Shown here in pieces: positions 29,558 through 40,974 of a DNA stretch of 64,000 bases (position 1 is its first letter; each line of letters begins with the position of its first letter). The stretch spans positions 26,127,481-26,191,480 of the forward strand of contig CM055093.1 of NCBI GenBank assembly GCA_029204225.1, written 5' to 3'. Under the pieces are notes generated by a model. That model was not told the DNA's origin, searched no databases, and worked only from the letters and a program-made list of their open reading frames with translations. The DNA comes from Diphasiastrum complanatum. Lineage: Eukaryota > Streptophyta > Lycopodiopsida > Lycopodiales > Lycopodiaceae. Made by a program: the position numbers and the translations under genes.

Positions 29558-30170
29558 GGTTTGATCCTGTGAGAGCGATAGCATATCTCAGAATTCAGCA
29601 TGTATGGAAGATCCACCTAACATCCATTAACACTCAGTTCCACAATGATAATAGCTTACTCTTTCTCTCTCTCTCTCCCTTTCACAAAAAGCATAATAAA
29701 TAGCAATTCAATAATATTTAGATCCAACAATTAGCATATACAACAAAAGCATGAGAGATGGAGGAATAGAGATAGAGAGCAAGGACATTCACAAGTCCAT
29801 TCCATAAGAGAACCAATCTCCTTGTATTGAAATGAAGATTTGAACATGAGAAGTAACTCGAGTTTGCCCCTATTTATAGTGGAGAGGAGGGCCTTGGCCT
29901 CAAAATCCTATTGGCCCATTTCTACCTCCCTAACTATTCAAATTTAAAAAAGAGTGAGAACTCATTCAATAATTGGAGGAAACCAGTTTGAAATTGAATT
30001 TGAACCAATTTTGGTGAGAGACCCAACTTTTTGACATTTAGGCCTGCGACATTAAAAGTCCTTTTATTAACTTGTAATCATCAAATCTCTATGTGATCAT
30101 CGAGTTGGACTTACACACGTAGGGTGCCAAATCCCTCTCACTTATTAACTAGGGTTAGGGTTGCCTCGAT
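29558..30170 (-). repeat. LTR-G copy 1 (gypsy-type LTR, both ends incomplete)
   Basis: Aligns over about 600 bp with 32761-33497 and 36771-37333. Shared landmarks are the CTCTCTCT-rich segment, GATCCAACAATTAGCA, GCATGAGAG, ATTTAGGCC, and CACACGTAGGGTGCCAAATC. On the minus strand it has a TATA-like TATAAATAGGGG, so the LTR is minus-oriented. The terminal TGTTGGAGGG at the right and the left end are missing. Confidence 0.8.
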
Positions 30171-30600
30171 GATGCAAAAAATGGGCTCAAAAATGCAAAT
30201 TTCAGCTAGAACTTTGGTGACAAACTAATAGAAAAAATTTCAAACGATTCGCGAACAATTTCACAAATCTCGAATTATTTTTGTTCAAGAATAATTCATG
30301 TTGGATCAATCAAGGCTCTGTAACACAACGAGATGAAATCTAGACGAAAACGATGCGAAGCGAAGCGAAACTTAAGCAAGCTCTAACATTGATTCATGCT
30401 GGAAGCATAGAGATCGCGAAACGACACAAAACGAAACAAAGCGAAAGAGTTTGCGACAAGATCAATCAGGCCTATGTGAGCTCTGAAATTGATTTATCCT
30501 TATAGCCAAGTGATCGCGAAGCGAAGCTGGAAGTGAAGCGAAGCACGAAGCGAAAGGATTCGTGAATAAGATTAGTTCGTCAGGAATTCAAATATGATTG
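30171..30600. repeat. imperfect repeats rich in GCGAAGCGAA
   Basis: Three imperfect units begin with GCTCTGTAAC (30315), GCTCTAACAT (30380) and GCTCTGAAAT (30480). Each leads into ATCGCGAA or GCGAAGCGAA strings. The unit starts resemble a reversed copia primer-binding site (GCTCTGATACCA). This is probably the edge of the copia LTR on its right. Confidence 0.55.
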
Positions 30601-31168
30601 TTGGTCACTGCCGGCTATATCATTCCTACAATCCTTTAGAGTGTAGACAGACACTACTGATCTACGTTAACAGATTATTATAGCATTCAACGAAATCAAA
30701 CCAATGTGCGAAATTGAATAAACAAACGAATCAGACACACAAATAGTAACAAACAAAAAACACATTCGAGATCATACAATCATACATAAGAATATGTGCA
30801 CAACAGCTACAATATTATCTGTTGATCTTCTGATTTTTTGAGCACTGCATGACAGATCCACGCAGTGCATTGGCGTGAGAGAAATACAGCTCTCTCACAA
30901 ATCGTGGTTTGCTTACTAGCGGAGTTCTAGATCTACAGATCCTCTACAAAATTGTCTCGCACGCAGGAGGACATGTATTATGTATTTTTCGTCTTCTGAC
31001 TTCTTGTCTTGCTTACAATATTATGCATCAAATATAAAGTATATAGTTTGCGAACTTTTTCGTGTCGCATCGTGTAACTTACAGATTAGAAAGATTAAAC
31101 ATCTACAACTAATCGCAAATTACAAGAGTGACAGATTAGCCACGATCTAGAATACTTCAAAAATGTCA
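30601..31168 (-). repeat. copia LTR, family B, copy 1
   Basis: Homologous in the same orientation to 54300-54710. Shared blocks include CACTACTGATCTACGTT, GCACTGCATG, CGCAGTGC, GATCTACAGATCCT and ACATGTATT. Its minus-strand start is TGACATTTTTGAAG at 31168. It lies just 3' of the minus-strand copia pol at 31266-32757 and is probably its 3' LTR. The left boundary is uncertain. Confidence 0.65.
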
Positions 31169-31265
31169 TGATATGTGATCAAATATTTGTACCCCATGGT
31201 ACTTGGCTGATCTTCTTGGTCGTTCATGGAGCAAGAAAGAATTTGTGTCATAAAACAATTTCATG

Positions 31266-32757
31266 TCATGTGTCGCGAAATTGTTCGCGAACAATTTTGT
31301 TTCTTGTGTCTTTTCTATCAAAATCTGTGTAGAGAGCTAGCATGGCTTTGGCACTAAAAACATTTTGTTTCTTCAGCTCTCTCTCAAAGCATGATAGCTT
31401 GACGGCTCCAAGACTGCTCCTTTGTTTCTCGAACAGACCTTTGTCTAAGGCCTTTGTGAGAATGTCAGCAACCATGTCTTTCGTTCCAATGAAGGTGGTC
31501 TGCAACATCTTCTTCCCAATCAGATCCCTTATCAAGTGGTACTTGATCACAATGTGTTTCATCCTTGAGTGAAACAAAGGGTCTTTCGTTCGATGTGCAG
31601 ATGTGTTGTCCATCTGCAAAACCAAAGGTTTGTTTCACGTTTCGTCCAGTTTGTCAAGGAACTGTTTGAGGCAAATTATTTCTTTGGCCATCTTTGCTGC
31701 TGCAATGTACTCTGCTTCACATGATGACTGAGCTACAATGGTCTGCTTCTTGCTGACCTAGAGAATGGCTGCACCTGACACGATGGTGCATCCTCTTGAG
31801 ACACTTTTACAGTCGTATTTGAGAGATGCCCAGCTAGCAAAGCATCTGGAGACATGCATCACGACAATAACACGAACCATAATCCTTTGTTAATTGAAGA
31901 TATTGCAAAATTTGTTTTGCAATCTTCCAATGTCTTGAGCCTGGATTCGTGCAGAATTGGCTCATCCTGAACACTGCATAAGCAATGTCAAGACGTGTGT
32001 TAACTGCAAGGTACGTCAACGATCCTATCAGTTTCATGTATGGTGTGCGCTGCATCAATTCTCTCTCTTCTTCAGTCCTCGAACAATTTTCGTTCATATG
32101 TGTTGTTCCTACAAGCATTGGAGTATTCGCTCTTTTGCAATTCAGCATCCCGAAATCTTTTAGGATTTTCTAGGTGTATCTGGACTGATGAAGGTACAAC
32201 TTACCTCCCTCATAGTCTTTGTCAATCTGTAAGCCAAGGTAACACTTGGCTTCTCCCAGATCTACAATCTCGAAATGTTTTGATATATCATTCTTCACTT
32301 CAACAATCAGCTTTTCACTCTTGCAAAGTATCAAAGTGTCATCCACATACACAGCCGCAATGATGATCTTCCCATCTGTAATTCTCACATAGACATTGGA
32401 ATCAGCCATTAGTGGCTTGAATCCCAAGGATTTCAGGGCTTGATCTTTCTTCTTGTACCATTGTTGAGCTGATTGCTTCATACTATAGATTCCTTTATGC
32501 ATTCTACATGCATAATTAGGAAGTGAATTCGAGACATATCCTGGGGGTTGATCCATGTAGACCTCTTCGTCTAACATGCAAGAAGGCTGTCTTCTCGTCC
32601 ACAATGTGGATCCTGAGGTCATAAGCAGTTGCATATGCAAATAGTAAACATAGGGACGAATGTTTCATGACAGGAGAGAAGGTCTCAAAATAGTCAATAT
32701 CATAGTTAACCTGATTCCAACCACGTTATGTGAAAAATTGGGACTTAACAAGTTGAA
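31266..32757 (-). pseudogene. Ty1/copia RT-RNase H fragment
   Basis: Reading leftwards: an RT start (YDIDYFETFSPVMKHSS, near 32720-32660), EEVYMDQPPGYV and CRMHKGIYSMKQSAQQWY, the catalytic AAVYVDDTLILCKS near 32365-32330, EIVDLGEAKCYLGLQI, then LIGSLTYLAVNTRLDIAYAV, RNase H (SSCEAEYIAAAKMAKE near 31720) and the MKHIVIKYHLIRDLI...DILTKALDKG tail ending at 31266. RT and RNase H catalytic motifs are visible, but stops and frameshifts separate them. Gag and integrase are absent because LTR-G copy 2 abuts it at 32761. Confidence 0.88.
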
Positions 32758-32760
32758 GCC

Positions 32761-33497
32761 TGTAGTGGGTTTCTTTCCTTGCCTAACCTCAAACCAAGAT
32801 CTAATCAATCTAGCATCAAAGAGACGAAGTTAGTTGTCATGCATAGATTCATTCCCATGAGAGCGATAGTATAGTTTAGATTTCAACATGAAAGGAGGAT
32901 TCACATCTAACTCTAACATCCATTAACCCTACGATCCATTAACACTATGCATCCACAACAAAGATAGCTTACTCTTTCTCTCGCTCCCTTTCTCTCTCAT
33001 AAAAAGTATAATAACATGCAATCCCAATAACAATCAAATCCAACAATTAGCAAAATCCAAATAAAGCATGAGAGATGGAGGAAAAGTGATATAGAGCAAG
33101 GACATTCATCATTTTATTTCAGAAGAGAACCCATCTGCTTTATTGAAATGAGGAAATGGACATGTGTAGGAACTCGAGTTGGCCCCTTTTTATAATAGAG
33201 AGGAGGACCCTAGCCTCTGAATCCTATTGGTCCATTTTTGCCTCCCTAATTATTCAAATTTAAAAAAGAGTGGGAACCATCCAAATTGGAGGGAAACCCA
33301 ACTTTATTCACTCACTTGACATTTAGGCCCTGCGACATTAAAAGTCCCGCAAAAAGGCCTAAAATTCCTTTTATTGACTTTCAACTAATCAAATCTCTAT
33401 GTGATCATCAGGTTGGACTTACACACGTAGGGTGCCAAATCCCTCTCACTTATTAACTAGGGTGAGGGTTGCCTTGGAATCCGCAAACCCTCCAACA
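32761..33497 (-). repeat. LTR-G copy 2 (complete, 737 bp)
   Basis: On the minus strand it starts TGTTGGAGGGTTTGCGG and ends CCCACTACA, giving TG...CA ends. This is the only complete copy in the window. A polypurine tract adjoins its right side, so it is a 3' LTR of a minus-strand element. It interrupts the copia fragment on its left. Flanking bases AAGCC and GTATC do not form a target-site duplication, as expected if the right side is element interior. Confidence 0.88.
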
Positions 33498-33515
33498 GTA
33501 TCCCCCACCAAAACT
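33498..33515 (-). other. gypsy polypurine tract
   Basis: On the minus strand, TTTTGGTGGGGGATAC directly precedes TGTTGGAGGG of LTR-G copy 2. The purine-rich run and its position identify it as the plus-strand primer site. Confidence 0.75.
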
Positions 33516-33585
33516 GGCGGCGGTCCCACGACACCTGCAAGATGCAGTTATTGGAGACTTTTATTAGCTTCGCGACGAATCTTTA

Positions 33586-35953
33586 TTATATTGTACTGCA
33601 CCTTCTCCATAAAGTCGAGGCTGGCAGTATTAAAATCCAAATTATGGGGCAAAAAACAACGATGGGCTCTTGCAATCCACTTTGAGGGTGAAGCGAGATT
33701 CCCAGGAGCCTTCCATCATTGCTGCACGAAAAATATAAATGAGCAACCGGCAATGGATCTTTTATATTCTCTGAAGCCATTGGCTTATTTGGATTGAATG
33801 CCAAAGGAGGGAGGCATTTGTCCCATCTAGTTGCCACTAATGCCAACAGAGTTAGATCTTTTGCAAATAGTGTCGATTGTTGCACCGTGGGATCTGGAGA
33901 GAAGACATACTCTCGCTGGTACACTTGTAAAGCTCGGTGGAAATCCACTAAAATCGTCCAATTGTAGGGTTGATGGATGATTGGCCAATTGGGCATATGG
34001 ATTGTCATGCTGTCCATAGCCAATCCCAAATCTTTCTATTTATTCCTTCTCAACATTGGCACATAATAGGGATCTACCCGCAATTGGCGAGGGCTGGCCA
34101 CATAACTCCTGATTGATTCCGGAGTTTTCTCAATAATGGTAATTCTCCATGTCGGCTGCTATTCCAATGCAAGTATTTTGTCCAACTCTTTGTCAGTCTC
34201 TATCTTAGGGGTCTTGAACTTAAGGACCCATCCACCATGCGAGGACTCATGAGGATGTTGTGATAAGAAACTCTGGATCTGGTCCTCGACTTTGATGGGC
34301 CTTCTGAATAGCGGTGTGGTCCTTGATGAGGATGGGCCTAGTTGCACTGCCCGTACAACTGGTGGCTATTCTTCTATTTCTAGAGCTCCTCCCCAGTCCA
34401 TGCCCGAATCCAGCCCTGTATCCATTGGTACATCCTCTTGGCGCGTAGGGGAGAATTGCGGCATGACCGGTACGGGGATTTGTGGTCCGACTTCCAACAC
34501 CTGAGCGGCTACTTTTTCATAGGCGTTGATGGTTTCTTTAGCCTTTGTCGACTCAGTTGAAGCTACTCCTTTGAACCTATCAAAGCGGCTTTGGAATTTA
34601 TGAAGGGCCACTTTGTACATTTCCACTTTCTTGAACAAATATGTGATCTCTGTCGGAGTGACCGGATGATCTGGTATTTGCGTGTGAAGATACGCATCAC
34701 GCTCAAGGGTGGTTGCATCCAATTCACCTTGGAGATGTGTGCGATCCTGCTCCGCCATCTGCAATTGACCTTTGGGCTGCCTTCAGCTTGAAGTTGCTGG
34801 CTTGAGTCTTCAACACCGACAGTAGTATCATGGATTTGTTCGAATCCTCTTCCAAGGGATTGGAGTTCAAAGGGCACAGGGCTCTAGGGCATTTCAAAAA
34901 CTTCGGAGGCCACAAGGGGGTCGGAATCATCGAACATATGCATAAAGTACTGTGTGTTTGGTGAAATAGCTTCAGTGTACGGGGGTGAGGCAACCTGGGC
35001 AGCTGTGATGGGAATGGTAGTCCCAATGGTCACAGACTGTCCTTGAGTGGAAGCAAAGGCGAGGGGATCAGAGGCGGGGGAAATAGGAAGTTCAATGCGA
35101 ACAACAACAGGGGGTGGAAGCGCAACTGACGATGTATGCCTAGTATGACATCGTGACGCGGAAGGCGAGTTAGGAATGACGATCTCGCTATGTGGACGAC
35201 GTTGACTATGTGAACTGGAGGCCTGGTGGGATGACTCGGTCGATGCTTCTTCATAGACCAAAAGCACAAAATCCAGGTGGAAGCCATGGATTTTGTTTTC
35301 CAGGTGAGAGGCGGCTAGAAGAGACAACAAGGAACCAGTAGTGAACCGTTTCTTAGTATTGCTCTTAATAGCTCATTTGAGCTCACCAGAAACAGTCTTG
35401 AACCAATTATATGGTTCAAGAGGGGCTTTGGCGACTCAACTATCCTATGGAGGATCTGTGAAGTGATGCGGTCTTTCTTGAGGTTTCCAGCCATCAGGAA
35501 GTTATTCAGTAGCTGGACAACAGCGTGTGTGGAAGGCTTAGTGATGGCATCAAGGAGGTAGCCATCATTAGTCCAATGCAAATCGTTGGTTAGGCCAATG
35601 TAAGGCTTTATGGCCTGTTTGGCCTGTTTATGGTTGGGTGAGGCTTGTGTACCTGACGCTATACCTATAGCAGCAAGGGCGGGACGATGACGTGCACCTT
35701 GTGGGTTGGGAAAGGTGATATAAAATTTGGATTTCTCTTCCTTCCACGTACTGAATGCAATAGTGATGAAATCCATGTTGATTCTCCCAGAAAAGGCTCT
35801 CTTATGAATATCCATTGCAGTAAGCAGAGGCTCCGCAAGGGTCATCCACTGAGTGACTATGCTCGTGCTAGGAAGTATCATGATGTCTATCGCAGATGGG
35901 ACATCACGATGGATAGTATAACGCGGAGACTGGGAAGTATCTTCGGAAGACAT
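33586..35953 (-). pseudogene. extra ORF of gypsy family G, copy I (unknown function)
   Basis: Starts at the ATG at 35953 (MSSEDTSQSPRYTIH) and continues in broken frames to 33586, about 790 codons if the frames are joined. I do not recognise a domain. Visible parts: an N-terminal region with SIVTQWMTLAEPLLTAM and HWTNDGYLLDAI, a Ser/Pro-rich middle, a predicted coiled-coil stretch, and a C-terminal part (RWDKCLPPLAFNPN) ending in a hydrophobic run (about 33675-33610). It is followed directly by a polypurine tract and 3' LTR. It is about 80-90% similar by eye to 59515-61850. Frameshifts near 34130-34160, 34760-34880 and 35320-35420. Confidence 0.7.
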
Positions 35954-36221
35954 GATGATCAGAAATGAAAAGTAAGACGCACGAAAGTATATCCAAAAGT
36001 TGTTCAAGAAGTTTGGAAGGCTTTGGTCGTTGGAAAAATTCGCAAGAGCTTTGCTAGCACAAGTGAGGAATGAATAGAATTCAGCCAATTTATAGGTGAA
36101 TTTGGAGGGTCCATTACATTGAATACTAGTGTGGCTGGTTAGTTCTGAACAAAAATTTACAAGCATGTACAGTGTTGTGAAAATAGGCTATAAAAATCTC
36201 GGTGAAGGTTTCTGGGGATCT

Positions 36222-36768
36222 GAACTCAACCAATGAATCTTGCTGAAGTAGGAAAACCATAGCCTTAATGTCTGACATAGTTTCAAAGGTCACAAAATTT
36301 TATCGTTGTAATCCAAATGTTACTGAACTTATAAAGAAAGAGCTACAAAGACTAATCGAAGCAAATTTATTTATGAAATTGAACATATGAAATAAAATTT
36401 TCCAATTGTTGTCGTTTCAAAGAAGAATGAAAAGATGAGAATCAAGGTTTTGAACAAAGTGACATGAAAGGATCACTTTCCATTACCCTTTACTGAAAGC
36501 ATATTGGACCGTCTTGTTGGAGTAAAAGCTTACAATTTTTTGGATGGATTTAGTGGTTACAACCAAGTTAAGATCGCACATGCGGATCGCTATAAAACAA
36601 CTTTTGCAACAGAATGGGGAACTTATGCTTATAAAGTTATGACGTTTGGACTTTGTACTGCACCTAGTCCATTTCAAAGAGTCATGCAGTTTGCCTTTAA
36701 GGACTACTTGCAGAAATTCCTTGAAATTTAGTTGGATGAACTTGGAGTCCATAATGCCGATACAGATC
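36222..36768 (+). pseudogene. inverted gypsy RT fragment
   Basis: Plus-strand RT sequence begins TQPMNLAEVGKP, then KFYRCNPNVTELIKKELQRLIEA, a damaged middle, and YNFLDGFSGYNQVKIAHADRYKT with KVMTFGLCTAPSPFQRVM. It ends at the catalytic site, where the Tyr codon has become TAG before LDELG. It matches the minus-strand copy at 45900-46620. It joins the minus-oriented spacer at about 36219-36222 and LTR-G copy 3 at about 36770, so both ends are rearrangement junctions. Confidence 0.85.
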
Positions 36769-36770
36769 CA

Positions 36771-37333
36771 CTTTTTCTCTCTCTCCCTTTCGCTCACAAA
36801 AAACATAAGAAATAGCAATTCCAATAATATTCAGATCCAACAATTAGCAAATACAACAAAAGCATGAGAGCTGGAGGAATAGAGATAGAGAGCAAGGACA
36901 TTCACAAGTCCATTCCATAAGAAAACCAATCTGCTTGTATTAAAATGAAGATTTGAACATGAGGAGCAACTCAAGTTTGTCCCTATTCGTAGTGGAGAGG
37001 AGGGCCTTGACCTCAAAATCCTATTGGCCTATTTCTACCTCCCTAACTATTCAAATTTAAAAAAGAGTGGGAACCCATTCAATAATTGGAGGAAACCAGT
37101 TTGAAATTGAATTTGAACCAATTTTGGTGGGAGACCCAACTTTTTTTCACTAACTTGACATTTAGGTCTGCGACATTAAAAGTCCCACCAAAAGGCCTAA
37201 AGTCCTTTTATTAACTTGTAATTATCAAATCTCTATGTGATCATCGGGTTGGACTTACACACGCAGGATGCTAAATCCCTCTCACTTATTAACTAGGGTT
37301 AGGATTTCCTCAATATTCGCAAACCCTCCAACA
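36771..37333 (-). repeat. LTR-G copy 3 (5'-complete, 3'-truncated)
   Basis: Minus-oriented LTR with an intact TGTTGGAGGG start at 37333. It lacks the outer third at its left end, where it joins the inverted RT fragment. It is closest in sequence to copy 1. Confidence 0.85.
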
Positions 37334-37734
37334 TTGATTAGTAATTTGATCTCTTCTTTCTAAGTAAATTGACACGGTTGTCTAGAGATAGGTTAGCTCA
37401 ATAGATAACCATGACGTAAAAAAATTTATATTCTCTTATGATCTGGTTATTTTATGTCAGCTCCTGATCTAAATATACAAGTTAAGAACTTTACCAAATT
37501 CACAACTAATAAATACATTTCAAAAAAATCCAAAATGGGAATAACAAACAATAAACAAGCATCCTACCACAAATCATAAAAAATTTCCATTATATTTGTT
37601 GGAGAAATCATCTCATACGGATGTAAAAAATTATTTTCAAAAAGTGTAATTGCAATGAGAAAAGATTGTTGCATTGTCTTGAAGTAAACATTTGAATATG
37701 AAGAGCTAGTTGTGTAGCCATGGTCAATAAAAAA
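37334..37734. other. no gene seen
   Basis: AT-rich sequence between LTR-G copy 3 and a copia RT fragment. No recognisable domain. Confidence 0.45.
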
Positions 37735-37930
37735 AAGTATTGATCCTTTGAAACCATGCTCGAGCAGATTGCTTCAAGCCATAAAGTGTCTTATGGAGTT
37801 TACACACATGATTGTGTTTATCCTCGATAATATATCCTTCGGGTTGCACCATGTAAATGTACTCTTCGATAACTCCATTAAGATATGCTATCTATACATC
37901 CATTTGATGTATTTCCAAATTTGTTGCGAC
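37735..37930 (-). pseudogene. copia RT fragment
   Basis: The minus strand encodes IHQMDV, AYLNGVIEEYIYMVQPEGYI and KLHKTLYGLKQSARAW, the classic copia RT fingers/palm sequence. It is cut on both sides and joined directly to a copia gag fragment. Confidence 0.85.
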
Positions 37931-38520
37931 AACAAACGATAATAAAAGTCGAATTGAAGAATGCTTGACTACTGGATTGGATGAGTCTTGAAAGAGTCAG
38001 CTCTGGATGTGTCGTGATGATCATTACCCAGCCGTCGTATGAGCTTGGCAAGCTTGTAAGTGGTTGCATCACTGCGTCTTGATCGTCTATGACAGATATG
38101 ACAGTAGCCATTTGCTTCAGCAGGTTCTTGAATTGGTCGATGTGATTTTGCAGGGAATCACCATTCGCCATCTTGAGGGAGTAAAATTTCTTCCTGAGAT
38201 GTAGCTTGGAAGCTATATCTCACACTTCATATAACATGCTCAAGATGTCCCAGACTTTTTTGGATGTCTAGGCTTCGGACACATGGCCAATCTGAGTATC
38301 CGAAATGTTGAGGATAATCAGCGCAAATGCTTTTTGTAGGGCACCTTTGCATTTGTAGGATAGTGTCACCTTTTTTGCCTTACTCGCCTTTTTTGTCTGT
38401 TCAAATTTGCTTGTAATTATGCAGATTGTCGCTTTTCTGGAAGTGTCGCCAACACTTGGTTGCTCAGGGTGGCCCGAAGGTGAAGAAGTACCTTATTTGC
38501 AAAAGCTTGAACATATAATG
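37931..38520 (-). pseudogene. copia gag fragment
   Basis: The minus strand encodes a UBN2-type gag: ILNISDTQIGHVSEA, KKVWDILSMLYEV, LHLRKKFYSLKMANGDSLQNH, IDQFKNLLKQMATV and TSLPSSYDGWVM. Stops occur in the N-terminal half. Its joining to RT at 37930 removes protease and integrase, so this is an internally deleted element. Confidence 0.82.
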
Positions 38521-38536
38521 ATGTTCAACTCAAGTT

Positions 38537-38730
38537 GTGCTCATTGAAATTGAAGTCAACAGTCATAAATATAAAGCATATCTAGCTTCGGGAGCCAAGT
38601 CGGAGACTCGGAAAGTCAAAGTACCAAATTTTCTAGTAATGATTTACTATTATAAAAAATCAACCAATTTCCATGTTTTAGATTTGGCACGAACTAATAT
38701 AATTATAGGCTATGAACGGTTGTTTGTATG
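38537..38730 (+). pseudogene. retropepsin-like fragment
   Basis: IEIEVNSHKYKAYLASGAKSE followed by VLDLARTNIIIGYERL resembles a gypsy-type protease: a DSGA-like site altered to ASGA, and an IIG motif. The catalytic Asp is missing. Assignment is tentative. Confidence 0.45.
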
Positions 38731-38779
38731 TGGACAACACATTGCTCTTCAGCAACAATATCGATCTGATATAAGAAGA

Positions 38780-39290
38780 CAAGTCAATGCTATCTTCTGA
38801 ATTCGGCATGACCGATTTGCACGAAGCTCATTTATGCCTTGGTATTCAAATCCACAAAGACAGAAATCAAAAGTTGATCTACATTTCTCAACAAAGGTAC
38901 ATCTACAACATGTTAGTCAAATATAATATGGTTAATTGCAAGTTAGCTCTCTCACCAATGGAACCAGGTCTCAAATTGTCAAAGGACCAGTGTCCTCAAA
39001 AAATTCAAGAGAAGGAGAAGATCATGAGTACCCTTATCATTCGATAATAGGATCTCATATGTACGCAATGATCTATACTAGGCTAGACATAGCTTTTGCA
39101 GTCAGCTCTTTAAGTCAGTATATGACCAACCCTAGTGTAACACATTGGAAGGCTCTTATCAGAGTCATGAGATATCTTCGACCTACTATGGACTTTTACA
39201 TTTGTTATGGAGGAGTTGACAATGACAGACTCAATTTACTCATTGGTTTTACAGATGCAAGTTGGGCAAGTTATTCAAGGATGGAAAGTT
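38780..39290 (+). pseudogene. copia RT/RNase H fragment, plus strand
   Basis: SSEFGMTDLHEAHLCLGIQIH, LIYISQQRYIYNMLVKYNM, a frame change near 39030, then YTRLDIAFAVSSLSQYMTNP, VMRYLRPTMDFYICYGG and the RNase H start GFTDASWAS. It starts after the YVDD position and stops early in RNase H. It is similar to the minus-strand fragment at 49580-50028 and so belongs to the same copia family. Confidence 0.88.
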
Positions 39291-40974
39291 TGTACCCTAC
39301 TCATCTCCCTCGAGAGGGCATCTTGACCCCTCTTTTTGAGTCTTATGTGGATGCTTTTATGAGATGTGAATTCCAACTTTAGTATATTCTATTCCATGCA
39401 TAAGATCTTTATCCATGATTATGTCAATGCTACATGCATTAAGTATGTGCTACCATTTTCATGAGTTCACATGACTATTTTGCGAGTACATTTTTTGATA
39501 GCTTCACAAGTACATTGATTTGAATGTTTGTGATTGTGAAAGGCAGTATAATCCATCCTCTCATTGAATGGTCTTGATTTTCTACAAACATGTTTTCCCA
39601 TATGTTGTTCATGCACATTGTATCGATCACACATGATTGATGGAATCTTTGCTTTGATCACAAAAATTCGCATAGTGGATTTATGTTGAACACCATTTTT
39701 AGGCCATTTCTTTGTTGGTATTACTATTTTTTTTAGATATGTAATTTAGGTCTTACCAAAAATAATTATGAGACTTTATGGAGTTATTATCATGAAGTTA
39801 CTATCATGGATACACAACAAGCTAGCAAAGTGATGTAGAAATATTTATTATTGTTCAAATGTCAAAAGTTTGTGTCTATTTCTTGGTGAATTATGTCCTT
39901 ATAATGAACATGCTTACAATTTCTTATAAGGGTTACAAGTTTGGATAGCAATGGACATTCTACTTCATTCTAAGAGCTTGTTACTAGCAAGATAGGTTTG
40001 GACAAAAGATCATGGTTGATATTTTACATATGCTTAAATCTCAAGTTTATGGATGTAGAAAACGTCTAGGTTTTATATCTTGGTTATTAAGATAACTTCT
40101 AAAAACTTTAAAATAGCACCTTCCATCAAGAAATACTCTCCAATGAATTGGGTTGTGATATCATAATTTTCTAAAGAGTTTTCTCTTGCAAATCACTCAT
40201 AAAAAATTCAAACTAATATGCTTAAGCCAAATGAATAGAGCACTCTGACTTCAATATCAAGTAAATGGAAATTAGCCAAATTACTCTAGTAGCATGAGAT
40301 TTTCTGGAGTTATCATCGAACATTCAACTAAGTTGCTTCATCTGCATAAATGATTTTAGGCCAAACCATCTCAGTGTTAGCCATTTATCTTAATAACTGA
40401 ATTGCGTTTATATAGTAGTTTTGAGGTGTTTTTGTGCCATTGAAGTCAGAAATTGACATGGCTTTTCTTTTTCTTGTGTCCCTATCTTGTTTGCTATTTT
40501 TATTTTGTTTATGATTTTTGTTTTCAAGAGGCCTATGTAAACAGTGGTTGAAAACGAATTAAAAACCAGAGGGAAACAAGCAGTTGTATGCAAAACTTAT
40601 GGACAAGCGATAAATTATCCAAGTTTGTTGATGGGGATTTCCTGGGGGAAGTTGTTTTGTTGTCATTCTAGTGATTATGGGATTTGGCTTCTTGAGTGAC
40701 TTTTTGGCTTGTATTCAAGTTTATTGCATTTTGTCTTTTGCACCAAGAATATCAATCAGGTTTGCAGCATTTGCCAAATCAACAAAAACCTACTTCTTTT
40801 AGCATCTTTTAGTTTTTAGCCATTAGAATGGTATGTTACATGTGGCTCTTTTTGTCATATATTGCATTTTGCTGATAAACATCTTTATGACGTGTGAGAG
40901 GATTGCGCACATTTTATTGGTATTGCAAGATCAACACTATCAAATAACAAGTGTATAAACTTTATATAACAATA
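39291..40974. other. no gene seen
   Basis: AT-rich sequence without recognisable domains. The 68-codon minus-strand frame at 39467-39673 has no family resemblance. Confidence 0.45.

Noticed and set aside
30171-30600. CRISPR-like regular repeats (GCGAAGCGAA)
   Set aside because: This is a plant nuclear sequence, and the units vary in length and sequence without uniform spacers.
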